Source: Callorhinus ursinus (taxonomy: Eukaryota > Chordata > Mammalia > Carnivora > Otariidae). Taken from it: a DNA stretch of 64,000 nt. The translations under genes and the position numbers were made by a program. Under the pieces are notes generated by a model that saw only the letters and a list, made by a program, of their open reading frames with translations, was not told where the DNA came from and ran no database searches. Within the stretch, counting starts at the first letter, position 1, and each line of letters begins with the position of its first letter. The DNA is taken from assembly GCF_003265705.1 (NCBI RefSeq), contig NW_020313056.1:8564188-8628187 (forward strand), read 5' to 3'. Below, in pieces: positions 22,440 through 34,330 of this stretch.

Positions 22440-22500
22440 ACAACCATTTATTGAGAGCCTGCTGTGTGCCAGGTGCTGCAACAGGTCATGCCCATCTCAG
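22440..22500 (-). repeat. short L2/MIR-like 3' end
   Basis: 'caaccatttattgagagcct' followed by 'gctgtgtgccaggtgctgca' is the antisense end shared by L2 and MIR elements. Confidence 0.55.
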
Positions 22501-22929
22501 AGCTCACAGGTGGGGAAGGGTGGTGGGCCAGGGAGGGAGTGGAGGAGGGGTATGCCAGAGTCTGGGGTCTGTCCATCCGGTTGCTAGTGTGAGGCATCAG
22601 AGACCAGGACTCAGGCAACGTGGAGGTTGTTAGGGGACTGGTAGAGATGGCTGGGAGAGGGTCGGGCGAGAAGAGAATTCTAAAGAAATACATTTCATCA
22701 TTTCCCTCCCTGTCTCCTGAAGGGCCCAATTTTTTCAACTGGCACCACCATCCACCACCCCTCTTTTCAGGGCTCAAGCCCACAGCTGGATGTGCTAAAA
22801 TCCACCCCCTTCAGTCCCCCCAACCCTGCAGGCACAGGCGCAAGGACATCTCCCGCCCCTTCTTCCTCCCAACTCTCCAGAGGAAGCCACCGCCTGCAGG
22901 TGCCTCCTCTCTTGTCTCCCACTTCCTTT

Positions 22930-23455
22930 CGGTCCTCTCAGTCTATTTCCCACACGCAGAGGAGTCACTCCTCTCTGTAAAATCCCCTGGCAGCTTCCCA
23001 TACCTAAGAATAAGATCTGAACACCTGGCCCACAATGCCCTGTAAGCAGGCCGCCACCAGCCTCCCCACCCCATCTCCTACCTCTATCCCCTCCAGCCAC
23101 ACTGACCTCCACTTCTTGAACACACCAAGTGCATTCCCACCTCAGGGCCTTTGCACTTGCCGGTCCCTCTGCCTGCAGTCTCCTCCTCCTACTCCATTCT
23201 CTCTGCCGGGCTAACTCCTCCTCCTTCACCACCTCTGGGAAGGCTCCCGAAATACCCCCCACATCCCAGACTGAGCTGGTGCACCTCAGCTGGTCTCCCA
23301 CGGCACCCTGCACTCTGGCCAGGCAACATTACCCCCTCCCTGACTATCTGAGAACAGGGACTTGCCTGTCTGTTCGCTGCCGCCTCACTAGTGCCTGGAA
23401 GAGGGCCTGGCACACAGCAGGGGCTGGGCGCACGCGTGCTGAATGCAGGCAGGAC
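22930..23455 (+). repeat. ancient L2 LINE 3' fragment
   Basis: 'cctcagggcctttgcacttg', 'cactagtgcctggaagaggg' and 'cctggcacacagcagggg' lie in L2 order. The frames seen here on both strands are not genes. Confidence 0.78.
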
Positions 23456-23669
23456 TGAACTACCGTTGCAGGGCTCCCGGCCAGAGCCACAGGCCTTCTG
23501 CACACCTGCCCTCGGCCCAGAGCAGAGCCCCAGATGGGAGCGGGAGGGTACCCCAGCTTCTCCTTCCCATGGGAAGTGGACCCTGCCCGCAGAAATCACC
23601 CTGACCCTGGGGCAGGGAAGATCCCATTCCAGTCCTGGTGTCTAAATAGAGTTCCCGCATGGCCCCCAA

Positions 23670-24355
23670 ATTCCACTCCTTTTATTTCCCAGGAGAAAGA
23701 AAAACATCCCGCTTGGTACTTTCCATATGGCATCTCCACAGGTCGCTTACATCTTGAGAAGACTGTCACACGCACACACTCACCGGCTAAAACAGCTAAA
23801 ATAAACAATAAGCCCCTGATGCTAACAAAGTGCGGGCAAGGGTGTAGGGCCGCGTGAGCCCTCACAGACCGCTCGGGGGCCACACAGGAGCGCGGGCAGA
23901 AGTGTGCCCCGCGGCGCAACCCAAATGTCCATCACCTGCCGCGTGGATCGACAAAATGCAGCGTGTCCGTCAGTGGCAGGTTACTGGGCCACGGAAAGAA
24001 TAGAGCACAGACACGCTCCGTGGGGGAACCTCAAACACATGACGCGAAGGGAAAGCCGTCCTGAAGGGCACACGGCGCCCTGTATGCTCACTTCTAGGAT
24101 TCCATGTGTAGGGAGTGTCCAGAAGAGGCCAGTCCTTATAGACAGAAAGCAGGTTAGTGGTCGCCGGGGGCCACGGGCAGGAGGAGAGGGGGAGTGGCTG
24201 CTAATGAGCATAGGGGTTCTCGTTCTGATGGTGAAATGTTCTGGCAGAGACAGTGGGGATGGTTGCACAATACTAGAAACTGCTGAATTGGGCCCTTTAA
24301 GGGGAAGAAGTGTACAGTATGTGAATTATAGCTCAAACAAGCCATTAAAAACGTC
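23670..24355 (+). repeat. very old L1 3' fragment
   Basis: Diverged L1 tail: 'cccaaatgtccatcacctgc', 'gcaggttagtggtcgccggg', 'gatggttgcacaatactaga', 'gtatgtgaattatagctcaa'. It is unusually CpG-rich for an L1 fossil. A 292-residue frame crossing it has no domain. Confidence 0.75.
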
Positions 24356-24701
24356 TAAAGCCATTAGAAAAAAATCCCGTGGCCACCCATGGCCTCCCAG
24401 CTGTGTGTTCTTGGGAAGGTCCCGTGGGCTGCCTGAGCTCGGTCTGTCTCTCTCCTGCTCAGGACCGACCGACCCCATGGGTAAACAGCCCTGCTCGGTA
24501 AATACGCTCCTGGGAGTAACAGCCGCTCGGGGCTGGACAGTGGGCCGCCCAGAGACACGGAGGCCGGGGACACATTCAGCTCACGGGCGGTGCCCACGAG
24601 GGGCCCCAGATGCCTCCCAGACATCACCCCACAGCCCTCGGGAAAGTGACACGGCGACTCTCTTCGCCCTGGGACATCGCCAGCTCTTGAACATCCTTCT
24701 T

Positions 24702-24703
<2 letters not shown>

Positions 24704-24748
<45 letters not shown>
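24704..24748. repeat. (TG)n microsatellite
   Basis: About 22 uninterrupted TG units, the longest dinucleotide array of the window and probably polymorphic. Confidence 0.95.
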
Positions 24749-24749
<1 letters not shown>

Positions 24750-24754
24750 CTGTT

Positions 24755-25240
24755 TAGAAAGAAAACCACATGCTCATTATAGAAAACTCAGAGATCGAGA
24801 AGAGAATTAAAACCCCAGCGATCATACCATCCAGACAGAAGCACCATTGACCACCCCCCCCAACGGCACGCATTTCCCTCTCTGAGAAGGCAAAGGTGCG
24901 TGGAAATGGAGGTAAGATTTTACATAAATGGGATCATACCCTTGTTTCAGGCTGCTCTGCAAGTTGCTGCTTGCACGTGTTGCACGTCTGGGTGCCTTTC
25001 CAGTCCACATGTGAGCCTCTAGTGTCTCCGTTAAAATATTTGATTGACTGTAAGTCAAGAGAGGCTCACTGGAAGAAGCAATGATAATAGAAGTACAAGT
25101 AAAAATTATATTGAATGAAATGTCCTCCTCACTAGCACCTGAACTTAACGTCCAGAGAAAATCACTTTGAGCACTAGGTATATTTCTTCCAGATCCTTCT
25201 TTTTTCTTTTTTTCTCTTTCCTGCCCTCCTTTGCTTCCTG
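24755..25240 (-). repeat. old L1-derived fragment, antisense (tentative)
   Basis: 'acataaatgggatcataccc' and neighbouring AT-rich words resemble antisense old L1 sequence. The limits are uncertain. Confidence 0.45.
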
Positions 25241-25984
25241 CCCACAAATAGTCATTGAGTACTAACCACTCATTCGTTTATATAATCACTCAGGAAACAT
25301 TTGGAGCACTTTTCACGAGCCAGGTGTTTTGTTTCGTCTGTTCAGGTGCTACATACACAATATGTATTTTAAAGGTTGTATCATCATTTATAACAGCTGC
25401 AAGTTCTCAGAATCCCCCAGGACCCCAGCGCACATATCCAGTCCCTTGGTGCTGGGCATTGAGGCTGTTTATGGCGTTCTGCTCTTCTGAGAAATGCGGG
25501 GCAGAATGCGTTTATGTACCTTTAATTGTATTGTTGGGTCAAAGGTTGAACACGTTTTTAATGATGTGCAAAGCGAAGCCTGGAGTGGGCAGGGACTCAT
25601 GCAGGGTCATGGAGAGATGCATTGGTGGCACTCGGACCCTCAAGGAAAGGATCGAGGTCCTTAAGCAGGCCCCCAGTCTTGCCCCAAGCACCCCCATGAG
25701 CATGGGGCTCCTCCCTCCTCGCTGCTGCCTGGTCAAGCGTTTATTCAGGCCATGGCAGTGGCTCATCAGAACTGGGTCTGGGAGCATCCGTTCTGCTCCC
25801 CCCGAGGCCTTCTGGCTTGCACCCACAGAAGTGCATTCAACAGGAGACTTCAGCCGAGAGTCTTTCAGCGCCCCGGGGCCCTGTCACCTGGCTGCGCAAG
25901 GCTCCCAGGGACACAGGACGCCAGACTCTGGGAGTCGGCAGGCCAGCTTGGGCCCCCAGACTTCATTAAGGGCCAGGAGACACA
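25241..25984. other. intergenic, no gene recognised
   Basis: A 250-residue frame (25255-26007) crosses this block but shows no domain, no biased codon use that I can detect, and runs into a MIR. Treated as chance. Confidence 0.45.
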
Positions 25985-26415
25985 AAGAGCCAGAAACCGT
26001 AGGATGATCCTGTGTGACCTTGGGAAAGTTCTCTACTCTTTCAGGGCCTCGATTTCCCTATCTGTAAAATGGACCTAAGAACTGCCAGTGCTTACTGGGG
26101 CTTTACTCTATGCCAGGCCCGAGGCCCAGCAATTTGTAAATGTTCATTCATTTAATCTGCACAATGCCCTCTAGAAGGAGGGGCTGTTCTTCAAATGAGG
26201 AAATGGACACAGAGAGATCGAGCAACTTGTTCTAGGTCACACAGCAAGCAGGTAGGCCATGGAGATGTGAGCCGGGGCATTCTGGCTCCAGAACCCAAGC
26301 TCTTACCCACTGTGGGATCACCACCTATGCCCAGATTGCCTAGGGTTGCTGTGAGGGTGATCTGTGCAAAACAGTGAACCGTCACGCGATGTTTACTATT
26401 ATTATCATTATTAGG
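25985..26415. repeat. MIR with a second, opposite MIR inside
   Basis: A + strand MIR starts with 'gtgtgaccttgggaaagttc' and 'tatctgtaaaatggacctaa' (to about 26085) and resumes near 26335 with 'agggttgctgtgagggtgat' and '(att)n'. Between them an antisense MIR reads 'gaggaaatggacacagagag' and 'ggtcacacagcaagcaggta'. Confidence 0.7.
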
Positions 26416-26679
26416 ATGATGTGCCTGACTGGTTGCTCTTTGCCTCACTGGATCTTTATTTCCCTCAGCTGCTGAAAAACCCCGACAAGCATCACCCTTG
26501 TGCCCTCCCTCACTCTCCATGTCCGCAGGTCGCCAAGCTTCCCAAATGTCTCTCAACTTCACCCTTCCCTCTGCCTCATCTCCACCAAGAGGGCGGGGGG
26601 CTCTCTGCTGCTGGCCTCACTCCCCACCACACAGCCACCAGGGGATCGTCCCAACCCTCTGATGTCCCTCCTCTCCGCA

Positions 26680-26885
26680 AACCCTGCCATGGCTCCCCAG
26701 TGCCCTCAGGATAAATGTGAAATTTCCCCCCAGGCCCTAGTCCTAGCTCGCCTGACTCACCTCTGCCCTCTCGGTCTCTCTCCACCTACTTACCCTGTAA
26801 CTCCTGAGACTGGGGGCTGCTTGAAGCATTCTCCCTTCCAGGAAGCACAGACGCAAAGTCTCACTCCCCAGATCTGCTCCTAAGG
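26680..26885 (+). repeat. ancient L2 LINE fragment
   Basis: 'ccctgccatggctccccagt', 'gccctcaggataaatgtgaa' and 'ccaggccctagtcctagctc' correspond to the 5' part of the L2 3' region. Confidence 0.65.
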
Positions 26886-27007
26886 ACTCCCCCACCTCCA
26901 CCCGCCCTCCAGGCCCCTTTCCCAGACCTTCCCTCAGGGTTTGGCGGCTGAATAATAAAAAAATCCAGGCCCTGAGGAAGACATGCCACCCCCACCTTGA
27001 CTGTAGC

Positions 27008-27330
27008 CACCGGTACTGGGTTAAACTGTGTCCCCCAAAGATATTTTCGAGTCCCAACCTCCAGAACCAGTAAATGTGACCTCATTTTGCAACAGGGTCT
27101 TTCGGGTTGTCGTCAAACCAAGATGAGGTCATATTGAATTGGGGCGGGTACCAAGCCCAATGACTGGTGTCCTAATAAGAGAGGACACGCCCAGAGGAAT
27201 AAAGTCACAGAAGGAGGCCATGTGGAGCAGGGGGCTGAGAGCGGAGCCACGTAGCTACGAGCCCAGGAACGCCAGGATCACTGGGAGCCACCACAAGCTG
27301 GGAGAGGCAAGGAATATATCACCCAACTGG
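27008..27330 (+). repeat. MaLR-type LTR (MLT1-like)
   Basis: Recognisable LTR words in order: 'aaactgtgtcccccaaagat', 'aagatgaggtcatattgaat', 'tgactggtgtcctaataaga' and 'gccaggatcactgggagcca'. It is a solitary, degraded LTR with no internal coding region. Confidence 0.7.
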
Positions 27331-27678
27331 GGGTGTCCAGAGCGCGTCCAAGGCCCATGGTGCAGAGGGAAACCGGGCGAGGTGGGTGGTCCCACCCTCA
27401 TGGAGCTCCTAGTCTGGAAGCCTCTCTCCCGGTCTGCAGGAACCACGCAGAATGTCCCCGCCCCACCCTGCTCCCCCTGGGGATGGGGCTCTCTTTTCCC
27501 TGTCCGCCCTCTCCCATATCTCCACACACCTTTGGCTGCCTACTGGCTGGAGAAGGATGTCTGGGGCTTCTTAGAAGACGGGACGGAACAAAATGAACCC
27601 CTCTGTGGCCAGAGCCGCTGGGCTGGCCAAGATAAAGACCCAGACTCTGTTCTACTGCAATTTAAAAAGTTTTAATTA

Positions 27679-27869
27679 GGGGCGCCTGGGTGGCTCAGTC
27701 GTTAAGCATCTGCCTTCGGCTCAGGTCATGGTCCCAGGGTCCCGGGATCGAGCCCCGCATTGGGCTCCCTGCTCGGCGGGAGGCCTGCGTCTCCCTCGCC
27801 CACCCCTGCTGCTTGTGTTCCTTCTCTCGCTGTGTCTCTCTGTCAAATAAATAAATAAAATCTTAAAAA
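27679..27869 (+). repeat. carnivore tRNA-Lys SINE
   Basis: Forward SINEC with a perfect 15-bp duplication 'aaaaagttttaatta' at 27664-27678 and 27870-27884. A young, intact copy. Confidence 0.97.
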
Positions 27870-27934
27870 AAAAAGTTTTAATTACAACTACCCCAAGGAT
27901 AGAAAGGGCAAAATGACAACAGTAATAAAAGAAG

Positions 27935-28120
27935 TCAAAGTTCGAATCCTAGCTCTGCCACTTATTTGCTCTGTGACCCTGAGCCAGTTACTTAACCTCT
28001 CTGTGCCTTGGTTTTCTCTTTCTTGAGTGAAAGTTTAATGAGTTGATCTGTGTGAGGCACTCGGCATGGTACGCAGCACATAGAAAGCACCCCATAAGCA
28101 TGGTGACCATGCTGTATTTC
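27935..28120 (+). repeat. MIR SINE
   Basis: 'ttcgaatcctagctctgcca', 'cagttacttaacctctctgt' and a tail with 'agcacatagaaagcacccca'. A well-preserved MIR. Confidence 0.85.
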
Positions 28121-28124
28121 CTAG

Positions 28125-28575
28125 GGGCACACATGTATTCATTCATCATTCAGCAAAATTTTACCAAGTGTACGCCTCCTGCACGAGAGACACGGGGCGT
28201 TGGGGATTGGACAGTGAGCGAAGCAGACAACGTTTCCACTCGCAGGGAGATGACATTCTGGTGGGCGAGACGGTCGACACAGAAACTGTGAACAGCGAAA
28301 ATATGGTTTGTCGGATGGCGACAAGTGCTATGGAGAAAAACATCTCAACGGGGGAAGGCAAACGGGAGAGGGATGGGTGGGGAACCAGTGTGGGGCTTTC
28401 TGAGGGGAGGAGAGGAGGCCCTGAGGTGGCAGAGGGCCCAGGAGGCTGGAGGGAGTGAGGGCGAGGGGGAGGGGCTGAGGCAGGGGTGCCGGGGGCCAGA
28501 CGGAGTCAGCACCTGTGGGCCAAGGGGAGGACTCTGGCTTTTCCTATGACTGAGATTGGAGCATGTGCACATGTA
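28125..28575 (+). repeat. ancient interspersed repeat
   Basis: 'tattcattcatcattcagca', 'gacaagtgctatggagaaaa' and 'tgactgagattggagcatgt' match the old repeat family also seen at 13.0 and 40.2 kb. Confidence 0.6.
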
Positions 28576-28591
28576 GATATAGATGTTTCGT

Positions 28592-28795
28592 TTTTATTTT
28601 TTTTTAAGATTTTATTTATTTATTTATTTGAGAGAGAGAATGAGGGAGAGAGAGAGCATGAGACGGGGGAGGGTCAGAGGGAGAAGCAGACTCCCCGCTG
28701 AGCAGGGAGCCCGATGTGGGACTCGATCCCGGGACTCCAGGATCATGACCTGAGCCGAAGGCAGTCGCCCAACCAACTGAGCCACCCAGGCGCCC
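28592..28795 (-). repeat. carnivore tRNA-Lys SINE
   Basis: Reverse SINEC ending 'gagccacccaggcgccc'. Flanks share 'tagatgttt' (28580-28588 and 28796-28804). Confidence 0.95.
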
Positions 28796-28898
28796 TAGAT
28801 GTTTATTTTTTAATTGAGACATATAAACTGAGCTCTTCACAGCACCTCACTGAGTACAGTAAAGGCACTGGGATAAGTTGTGCTAATCACGTGTCAAT

Positions 28899-29006
28899 TC
28901 GGCTCAGGTCGTGATCCCAGGGCCCTGGGATCAAGTCCCCCGCTTGTGCTATCTCTGCCGCTATCTCTGTCTCTCAAATAAATAAATTAAAAATCTTAAA
29001 TAAAAA
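28899..29006 (+). repeat. 5'-truncated carnivore SINE
   Basis: It starts in mid-element at 'ttcggctcaggtcgtgatcc', lacks the A-box head, and keeps 'ctctcaaataaataaattaa' and an A-rich tail. Truncation or deletion removed about half the element. Confidence 0.88.
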
Positions 29007-29499
29007 TTTCATGTCAAATGAGCCTCACATGTAATCTTTTCTCTTTCTTTTTAATTAAAGAATAAACTCCCATAACATGTGACACTGACAATTTGAAAGC
29101 AAAGAGGAGCAGGAGGGACCTGGATCCCCGCTTGGCAGAGTACCCCCATCCCAGCTCAAGGGACACCCATGAGTAGCTGCTGGGTCCCTAATGGGGCCCA
29201 GATGTGCCCAGAGGTGGCCCGGCCCCAGCCCTGCCTGCCTGGATACTGTGTGGCCATCGGTTTATTTCCTGGACTCGTTTTAAAGAAGAGCCCCGGGGAG
29301 GATCGAATGGCCCCACCAGCCCCTGCTGCTTCCCACCTGATCTCTGGCCACCCCGCAGCTCGGAGCTGCGGCCCAGACAGAGGGGGCAAGTTCTGCCCTA
29401 CAGGAGAGAGCCGACCAGTAAAAATAGAAGAGCTAGAAAATCACCACTCGGCAGCCACCACACTAATAATTGATTTAGGCAAAAATTGCCAGTGAGGGC
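29007..29499. other. intergenic, nothing recognised
   Basis: Unique-looking sequence without gene or repeat signal. Confidence 0.45.
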
Positions 29500-30082
29500 T
29501 AAGAGCTGTGGGTGGAAGTTTGAGGAGTAACAGGATATTCACATGGTCTCGGAATGTCTCCCCGCAAGATACGGATTAAGTACAGAAGGGGAAAAAGAGG
29601 AACTTGATCCCGGTGAAACCTGGCAGACACCTCCTTAACCAAGTGGCCCAAGTTGACGTCACCAGTGATGGGGTAAGCGGACCTCATGGGCCTCAGGATA
29701 CCTTGCACTGAGAAAAACACAACGCCACGTCTGTGGTTCTGCCAAGAACGCACCACCCAAATGTAACCACGAGGATCAGGAAAGTATAAATTGGGGGACA
29801 TTCTACAAAACACCTGGCCTGAATTCTTCGAGAACGTCGAAACCATGAAAGACCAGGAAAAGAGCTCTCTCAGAATAAAGGAGAATTAAGGAGACAGGAC
29901 AAGTGTGTGATCCGGGATCTCGCTCCACCCAGCGTGCTGTGGGGGACGTCCCTGGGACAGTTGCAGAAACTTGATGTCTGTACATTAGATGATAGTTTTG
30001 CACCAATGCTCGATTTCCTGATTTCCGTCACTGGACTATGGTTATAGGAGAGAATGTTCTCATCCTTAAAAATCCATGCTTA

Positions 30083-30273
30083 GGGCGCCTGGGTGGCTCA
30101 GTTGGTTAAGCGACTGCCTTCGGCTCAGGTCATGATCCTGGAGTCCCGGGATCGAGTCCCGCATCGGGCTCCCTGCTCAGTAGGGAGTCGGCTTCTTCCT
30201 CTGACCCTCTTCCCTCTCGTGCTCTCTCTCTCTCTCTCTTTCATTCTCTCTCTCAAATAAATAAAATCTTAAA
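30083..30273 (+). repeat. carnivore tRNA-Lys SINE
   Basis: Forward SINEC with an essentially perfect duplication 'aaaaatccatgctta' at 30068-30082 and 30274-30288. A second SINE later inserted just beyond its tail. Confidence 0.97.
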
Positions 30274-30302
30274 AAAAATCCATGCTTAAATGTTGTTGTT
30301 GT

Positions 30303-30329
30303 TTTTTTTAAGATTTTATTTATTTATTC

Positions 30330-30381
<52 letters not shown>

Positions 30382-30522
30382 AGCAGGGGGAGCAGCAGAG
30401 GGAGAGAGAGAAGCAGGCTCCCCCCTGAGCAGGGAGCCCGATGCGGGACTCCATCCCAGGACCCTGGGATCATGACCTGAGCCGAAGGCAGACGCTTAAC
30501 CATCTGAGCCACCCAGGCGCCC
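30303..30522 (-). repeat. carnivore tRNA-Lys SINE with long (GA)n
   Basis: Reverse SINEC with an expanded GA array (about 30338-30376) and duplication 'catgcttaaatgtt' (30282-30295 and 30523-30536). This duplication includes part of the target site of the neighbouring SINE, so this copy is the later insertion. Confidence 0.96.
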
Positions 30523-30763
30523 CATGCTTAAATGTTTAACAGTCGAGGGGGCATCATACCTACAACTTACTCTCAAATAACTCCGAAGTAAACAATGTGT
30601 GGGTATGTGTATATGTGCACAGAGAGAGAAGATGCAAGCAGGGGAAGTGTTTCATATTCTGAAGAATCTGAGTGAAAAATTCCGGTGTGTTGTGCTTTTC
30701 TTCCAATTTTTCTGTCAGGTTAAATTATTTCAAAATAAAACATGTTTTAAAAATCTAAAAAGC

Positions 30764-30875
30764 TGGGGTGCCTCGCTGGCTCAGTCCACAGAGCATAACA
30801 ACGCTTGATCTCCAGGTTGTGAGTTTGAGCCCCATGTTGGGTGTAGAGATTACTTTTTTAAAAAAAAGTCGTTAA
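30764..30875 (+). repeat. short older carnivore SINE
   Basis: 'ggggtgcctcgctggctcag', 'gtgagtttgagccccatgtt' and 'gtagagattacttttttaaa' match an old SINEC form lacking the CT-rich body. Confidence 0.85.
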
Positions 30876-31429
30876 AATAATAATAAAAAAAAAATCTGAA
30901 AAACCATCTCCCTGCTTCTTCCCTCTTGTCTTGGCAGCCCCATACCACCTCCTGTGACTCCCTAGAGAAATGCTTTAATATTTTATTGTAAATCCTTCCA
31001 GAGTTTCCATATGCAAATACAAACAGAAATGAAGAACATGCTTATTTCCACCCCCTCTTCTTCCCACAAAAGGAAGCATGTACTGCAGTTTATTTTGTTC
31101 ACTTAGCAATGTGGCTAAGTGGGGACGGTTCCATATCAGGACTCAGGGCCCCTCCTCATTCCTTTTATCCGTACCGCCACCTCGGCCCCTGGGGGCCAAC
31201 ATCCCTTTTTCACAACCCCAAATAACCCTCACCCAGGAAGCGCTCAGGTGTGCACCCCGGCCACCCTGCTTCTCGAACAAGTCTTCGCCCTGCAGTCTCC
31301 ATCACTCTGGGCCAGGCCAGCACCGTCTCTGCGCAGGACCTCCGGACTCCCAGCTCTCTCTCTCCTGCCCTGACTCCGCTGTGTTCTCCACCAGGAGCCA
31401 GGGCACCCTGCACACTAGTAGAGCGGGCT

Positions 31430-32110
31430 TCATTACTCCCCTGCTTAGGTGTCCGTGGCTGCCGGAGGCTGGACTAAAATCCCGACTCCTCACGCCGCAC
31501 ACTCCCCTCTGCAGGATGTGGGCGCCTCACCGGTCCCACCCTGTCCCCCTACCCTCCACCTGCCCTGGTCTTTCTCTGCAGAGAGCAAGTTCATTCCAGC
31601 CTCCAAGCCTTTTCCTTTGATGCTCCCTCGGCGCCTGGAACTTTCTCCTCCTTCAGGTCGCAAATGGAATGTCAGCGCAGCGAGGGCTCTGGTTCTCCTG
31701 CCTGCCTTATCAAGTGAGCCATGGGGCGCCTGGGTGGCTCAGTCGGTTAAGCGACTGCCTTCGGCTCAGGTCATGATCCCGGAGTCCTGGGATCGAGTCC
31801 CGCATTGGGCTTCCCTGCTCAGCGGGGAGTCTGCTTCTCCCTCTGACCCTCCCCCCTCTCATGCTCTCTCATTCTCTCTCAAATAAATAAATAAATAAAA
31901 TCTTAAAAAAGAAAATGAGCCACCATGGCTCCCTCTAATTCCATCTTGGCACCGTCACCGTAGGAAAGCGGCTTGTTTATTTAGTCACTCGTTTGTTTTG
32001 TATCTCCCTCGCTAGAACCGAAGCTCCATGAGTGCAGGGAGGGCTACCTACCTGTTCACCGCTGTGCCCGGGGCCTAGGACAGGGCCTGGCACACATGGT
32101 GCTCATCAAG
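31430..32110 (+). repeat. ancient L2 LINE split by a SINE
   Basis: The left part holds 'tgctccctcggcgcctggaa' and 'tcaggtcgcaaatggaatgt'. The right part (31914-32110) holds 'gctccatgagtgcagggagg' and 'acagggcctggcacacatgg'. A SINE occupies 31723-31913. Confidence 0.78.
31723..31913 (+). repeat. carnivore tRNA-Lys SINE inside an L2
   Basis: Forward SINEC. The flanks 'gtgagccatgg' and 'atgagccaccatgg' suggest a short imperfect duplication. Confidence 0.95.
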
Positions 32111-33494
32111 ACCGACGGAAGGCCCCTTTCCAGTCTCTGGGGAGGAGGGCAGGGCCATCACGGCCTCCATTTTATAGAGGCAGAAACTGGGGGTCCCAGC
32201 GGGGAAGAGCCTTGTTCTAGGCCCTGACAGGGGCACAAGCCAGGCATCCCTGACTCCCAGGAGGATCAGAGCCTGGTTCAGCTCATTTTAGATGCCGGGG
32301 AGGGGTTTCCACGAGGCCTGCTTCCCCCCCCCCGCCCCCAGGAGTGTGTGAGGTCACTTATTCCCTCACCACTGGTGTCAGCACCTACTGTGGGGTGCCT
32401 GTACATGACAGCCCACAGACGGCGGGCACAGTAGGCTGGGTGCCCAACCCCCAGCCCCCGCAACTCCCTAACTTCCCTTCAGGGAGGCCAGCTACAATTT
32501 GGCGATTGTTAGAGAACTTTTTTTTCTTTTGGGAGGAAAGCTGCAAGTCATTAAGGGCTGCTCCCGGCCTGTGGGTCACCATTTCCTGTTTAGAAGAAAG
32601 AATCATCTCTCCTTTGGAACACGAAGCTCCCCCCACCCCCGGCCTGACTCTGGGGCTCTGGAGCTCTGGGACGCCTGCTCAGCTCCCCACAGGAAACTGG
32701 CACCTTCAGCACCTTTTGTACTCAAAAAGGACACTCATTTTCTCCTGGCCCCAGGAGGGCCCCAGAGGTGAGGTCACCACGACAGCCAGCCAGGAGTGAA
32801 TTATCCCAGCCCGGGACACAAGCTGACCGTCTTCCCGTCCTGTCCTCGAGCAGGAAGCTGAATGACCCCTACCCTTTGGCCTGCCTTCTCACCCTCTCGG
32901 CTCCAGCCAGCCAATTTCCTTGCATCAAAGGCCATTTGGTACCCAGCAGCCAGACAGAGGTGTGGGTCCGACAGGGAGGCCGGAGTGGGGCCCAGTGCCC
33001 TTGGAAGCAGGAAGGACATCCTCTGTCCCCTTCTTGCTCACTGCACTCCACTCCCTCATGTCAGAGAAGCTGTCAACCCCTCCCCAGACCTGTGCTGCTG
33101 GGGCAAAGCCCAGCAGCCTGTCTAGTTGATAAGAACCAGGGAGCTGGCTTCTCACCCTGCGGGCCTGGTCAGCCTCAACATGGAAGGATGAAAGAATAAA
33201 TCAGGGTCACAATGTAAAGTGCAAGGAACCTGCACACAGCCCCCTACTGCTCACTGGTCCACAGGTGCTTCCCACCCTCCACATCAGACAGGACACCCCG
33301 GCTCAGAGAAAACCCATTTGCACAAATAAGGTCCCTGACAGTCAAAGTCAGTGGTCCAAAGCCACGTGATGTTTAAGACGGGACAGGATTTAAGCCCGAG
33401 TCAGGAATATCTGAGCTCCACGAATCCCTGCCCCCTTCTCCCTTCCCGAAGGCCCTTTAAAACACTCACCCCTCTATAAAACTAAGTAACTTTT
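32111..33494. other. intergenic, SNAI1 3' flank
   Basis: Largely unique sequence immediately downstream of the SNAI1 poly(A) site. A C-run lies at 32325-32339. I see no gene; conserved 3' enhancers cannot be judged from one sequence. Confidence 0.45.
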
Positions 33495-33496
33495 TT

Positions 33497-34330
33497 AATA
33501 CATAAATTAACCACTTTATTGAATATCAATAAACTGTACATATAACTATACAAAACGTTTCCTTAGTACAAAATGTTGCTTGCAATATAAATACCAGTGT
33601 ACCTTTAAAAATGTAAACATCTTCCTCCTGGGTCCACCTGTCAGACCCCAAAAATAGTTCTGGGAGACACATCCGTCGGAGAAGCACCCCACTCAGGCCC
33701 CCAACAAGTGACAGCAATTACTCACAGTCCCTTTTGGGACTGTTGTTAAATTGCCCATGAGACAGGTGCCACCATGACAAAATAGGAGGCCGAGATAGCT
33801 GCCCAGGCCCAGGGGCAACCTGGGGTCTAGACACGTCCTTGTGTCGGTGGCCGACCACAGGCCCCCAGGCTGAACCTGGGGGTGGATCACTGCATAGTCA
33901 CACCTCCTGGAAGGGTGGCCTGACGGTTCTGGGTGGGGGAGGAATGGGTTCCCCTGAGTGCAGGGGAGCTTCCTATCAGTCTGTCGGCTTTGTCCTGGAG
34001 CTCAAAGCAGCTGTATCCAAACACCTTTGGATACACAAACCCACACACAGAGGCCGACTCCAGAACACTCGGCTGCAAGCCACCCTCCCTATCAGCCATC
34101 CACAGAAATATCCACGGTAAGGCCTCTCTCTCTCTCAGAGCCTACTGAGGCACCTAGAGCAGAGAGAACTGGAAAATGGCCCTCAGCGTCCTGTGGAGCC
34201 AACGCAGCCGAACAGGGGAGCTCAGAAGGGAATTCCGTGGCAGTGAGAAGGATGGGGGCGCCTTCCTTCTGGAGTTGGGGGAGGCTGCAGTGGAGGGGGT
34301 GGTCTGGAGAGGCAGAAGAAGCCTTGAGGG
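33497..34330 (-). other. SNAI1: SNAI1 3'UTR
   Basis: About 0.83 kb from the stop codon to just past the AATAAA signal. The terminal part, read on the minus strand, contains 'gttatatgtacagtttattg' followed by 'atattcaataaagtggttaa', which is what I recall of the conserved end of mammalian SNAI1 mRNA. No SINE or L1 interrupts it. The cleavage site is inferred from the signal position. Confidence 0.85.
33515..33520 (-). terminator. SNAI1: SNAI1 polyadenylation signal AATAAA
   Basis: 'tttatt' on + reads AATAAA on the minus strand, in the conserved context 'attcaataaagtgg'. A second AATAAA-like word on the opposite strand nearby is not in gene orientation. Confidence 0.85.

Larger units (their letters stand above)
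29500..30752 (+). repeat. old non-LTR retrotransposon 3' end (L1-like), interrupted by two SINEs
   Basis: Words typical of an old L1 3'UTR occur in order: 'gaaagtataaattgggggac', 'cataccta' after 'aacagtcgagggggcat', and the end 'aaattatttcaaaataaaac'. Two SINEs occupy 30083-30522. The family assignment is from memory of the sequence and is tentative. Confidence 0.6.

Noticed and set aside
23904..24782. 292-residue + strand frame.
   Set aside because: Crosses an old L1 fragment and a (TG)n array; no domain or start context.
25255..26007. 250-residue + strand frame.
   Set aside because: No recognisable domain, ends in a MIR; likely chance.
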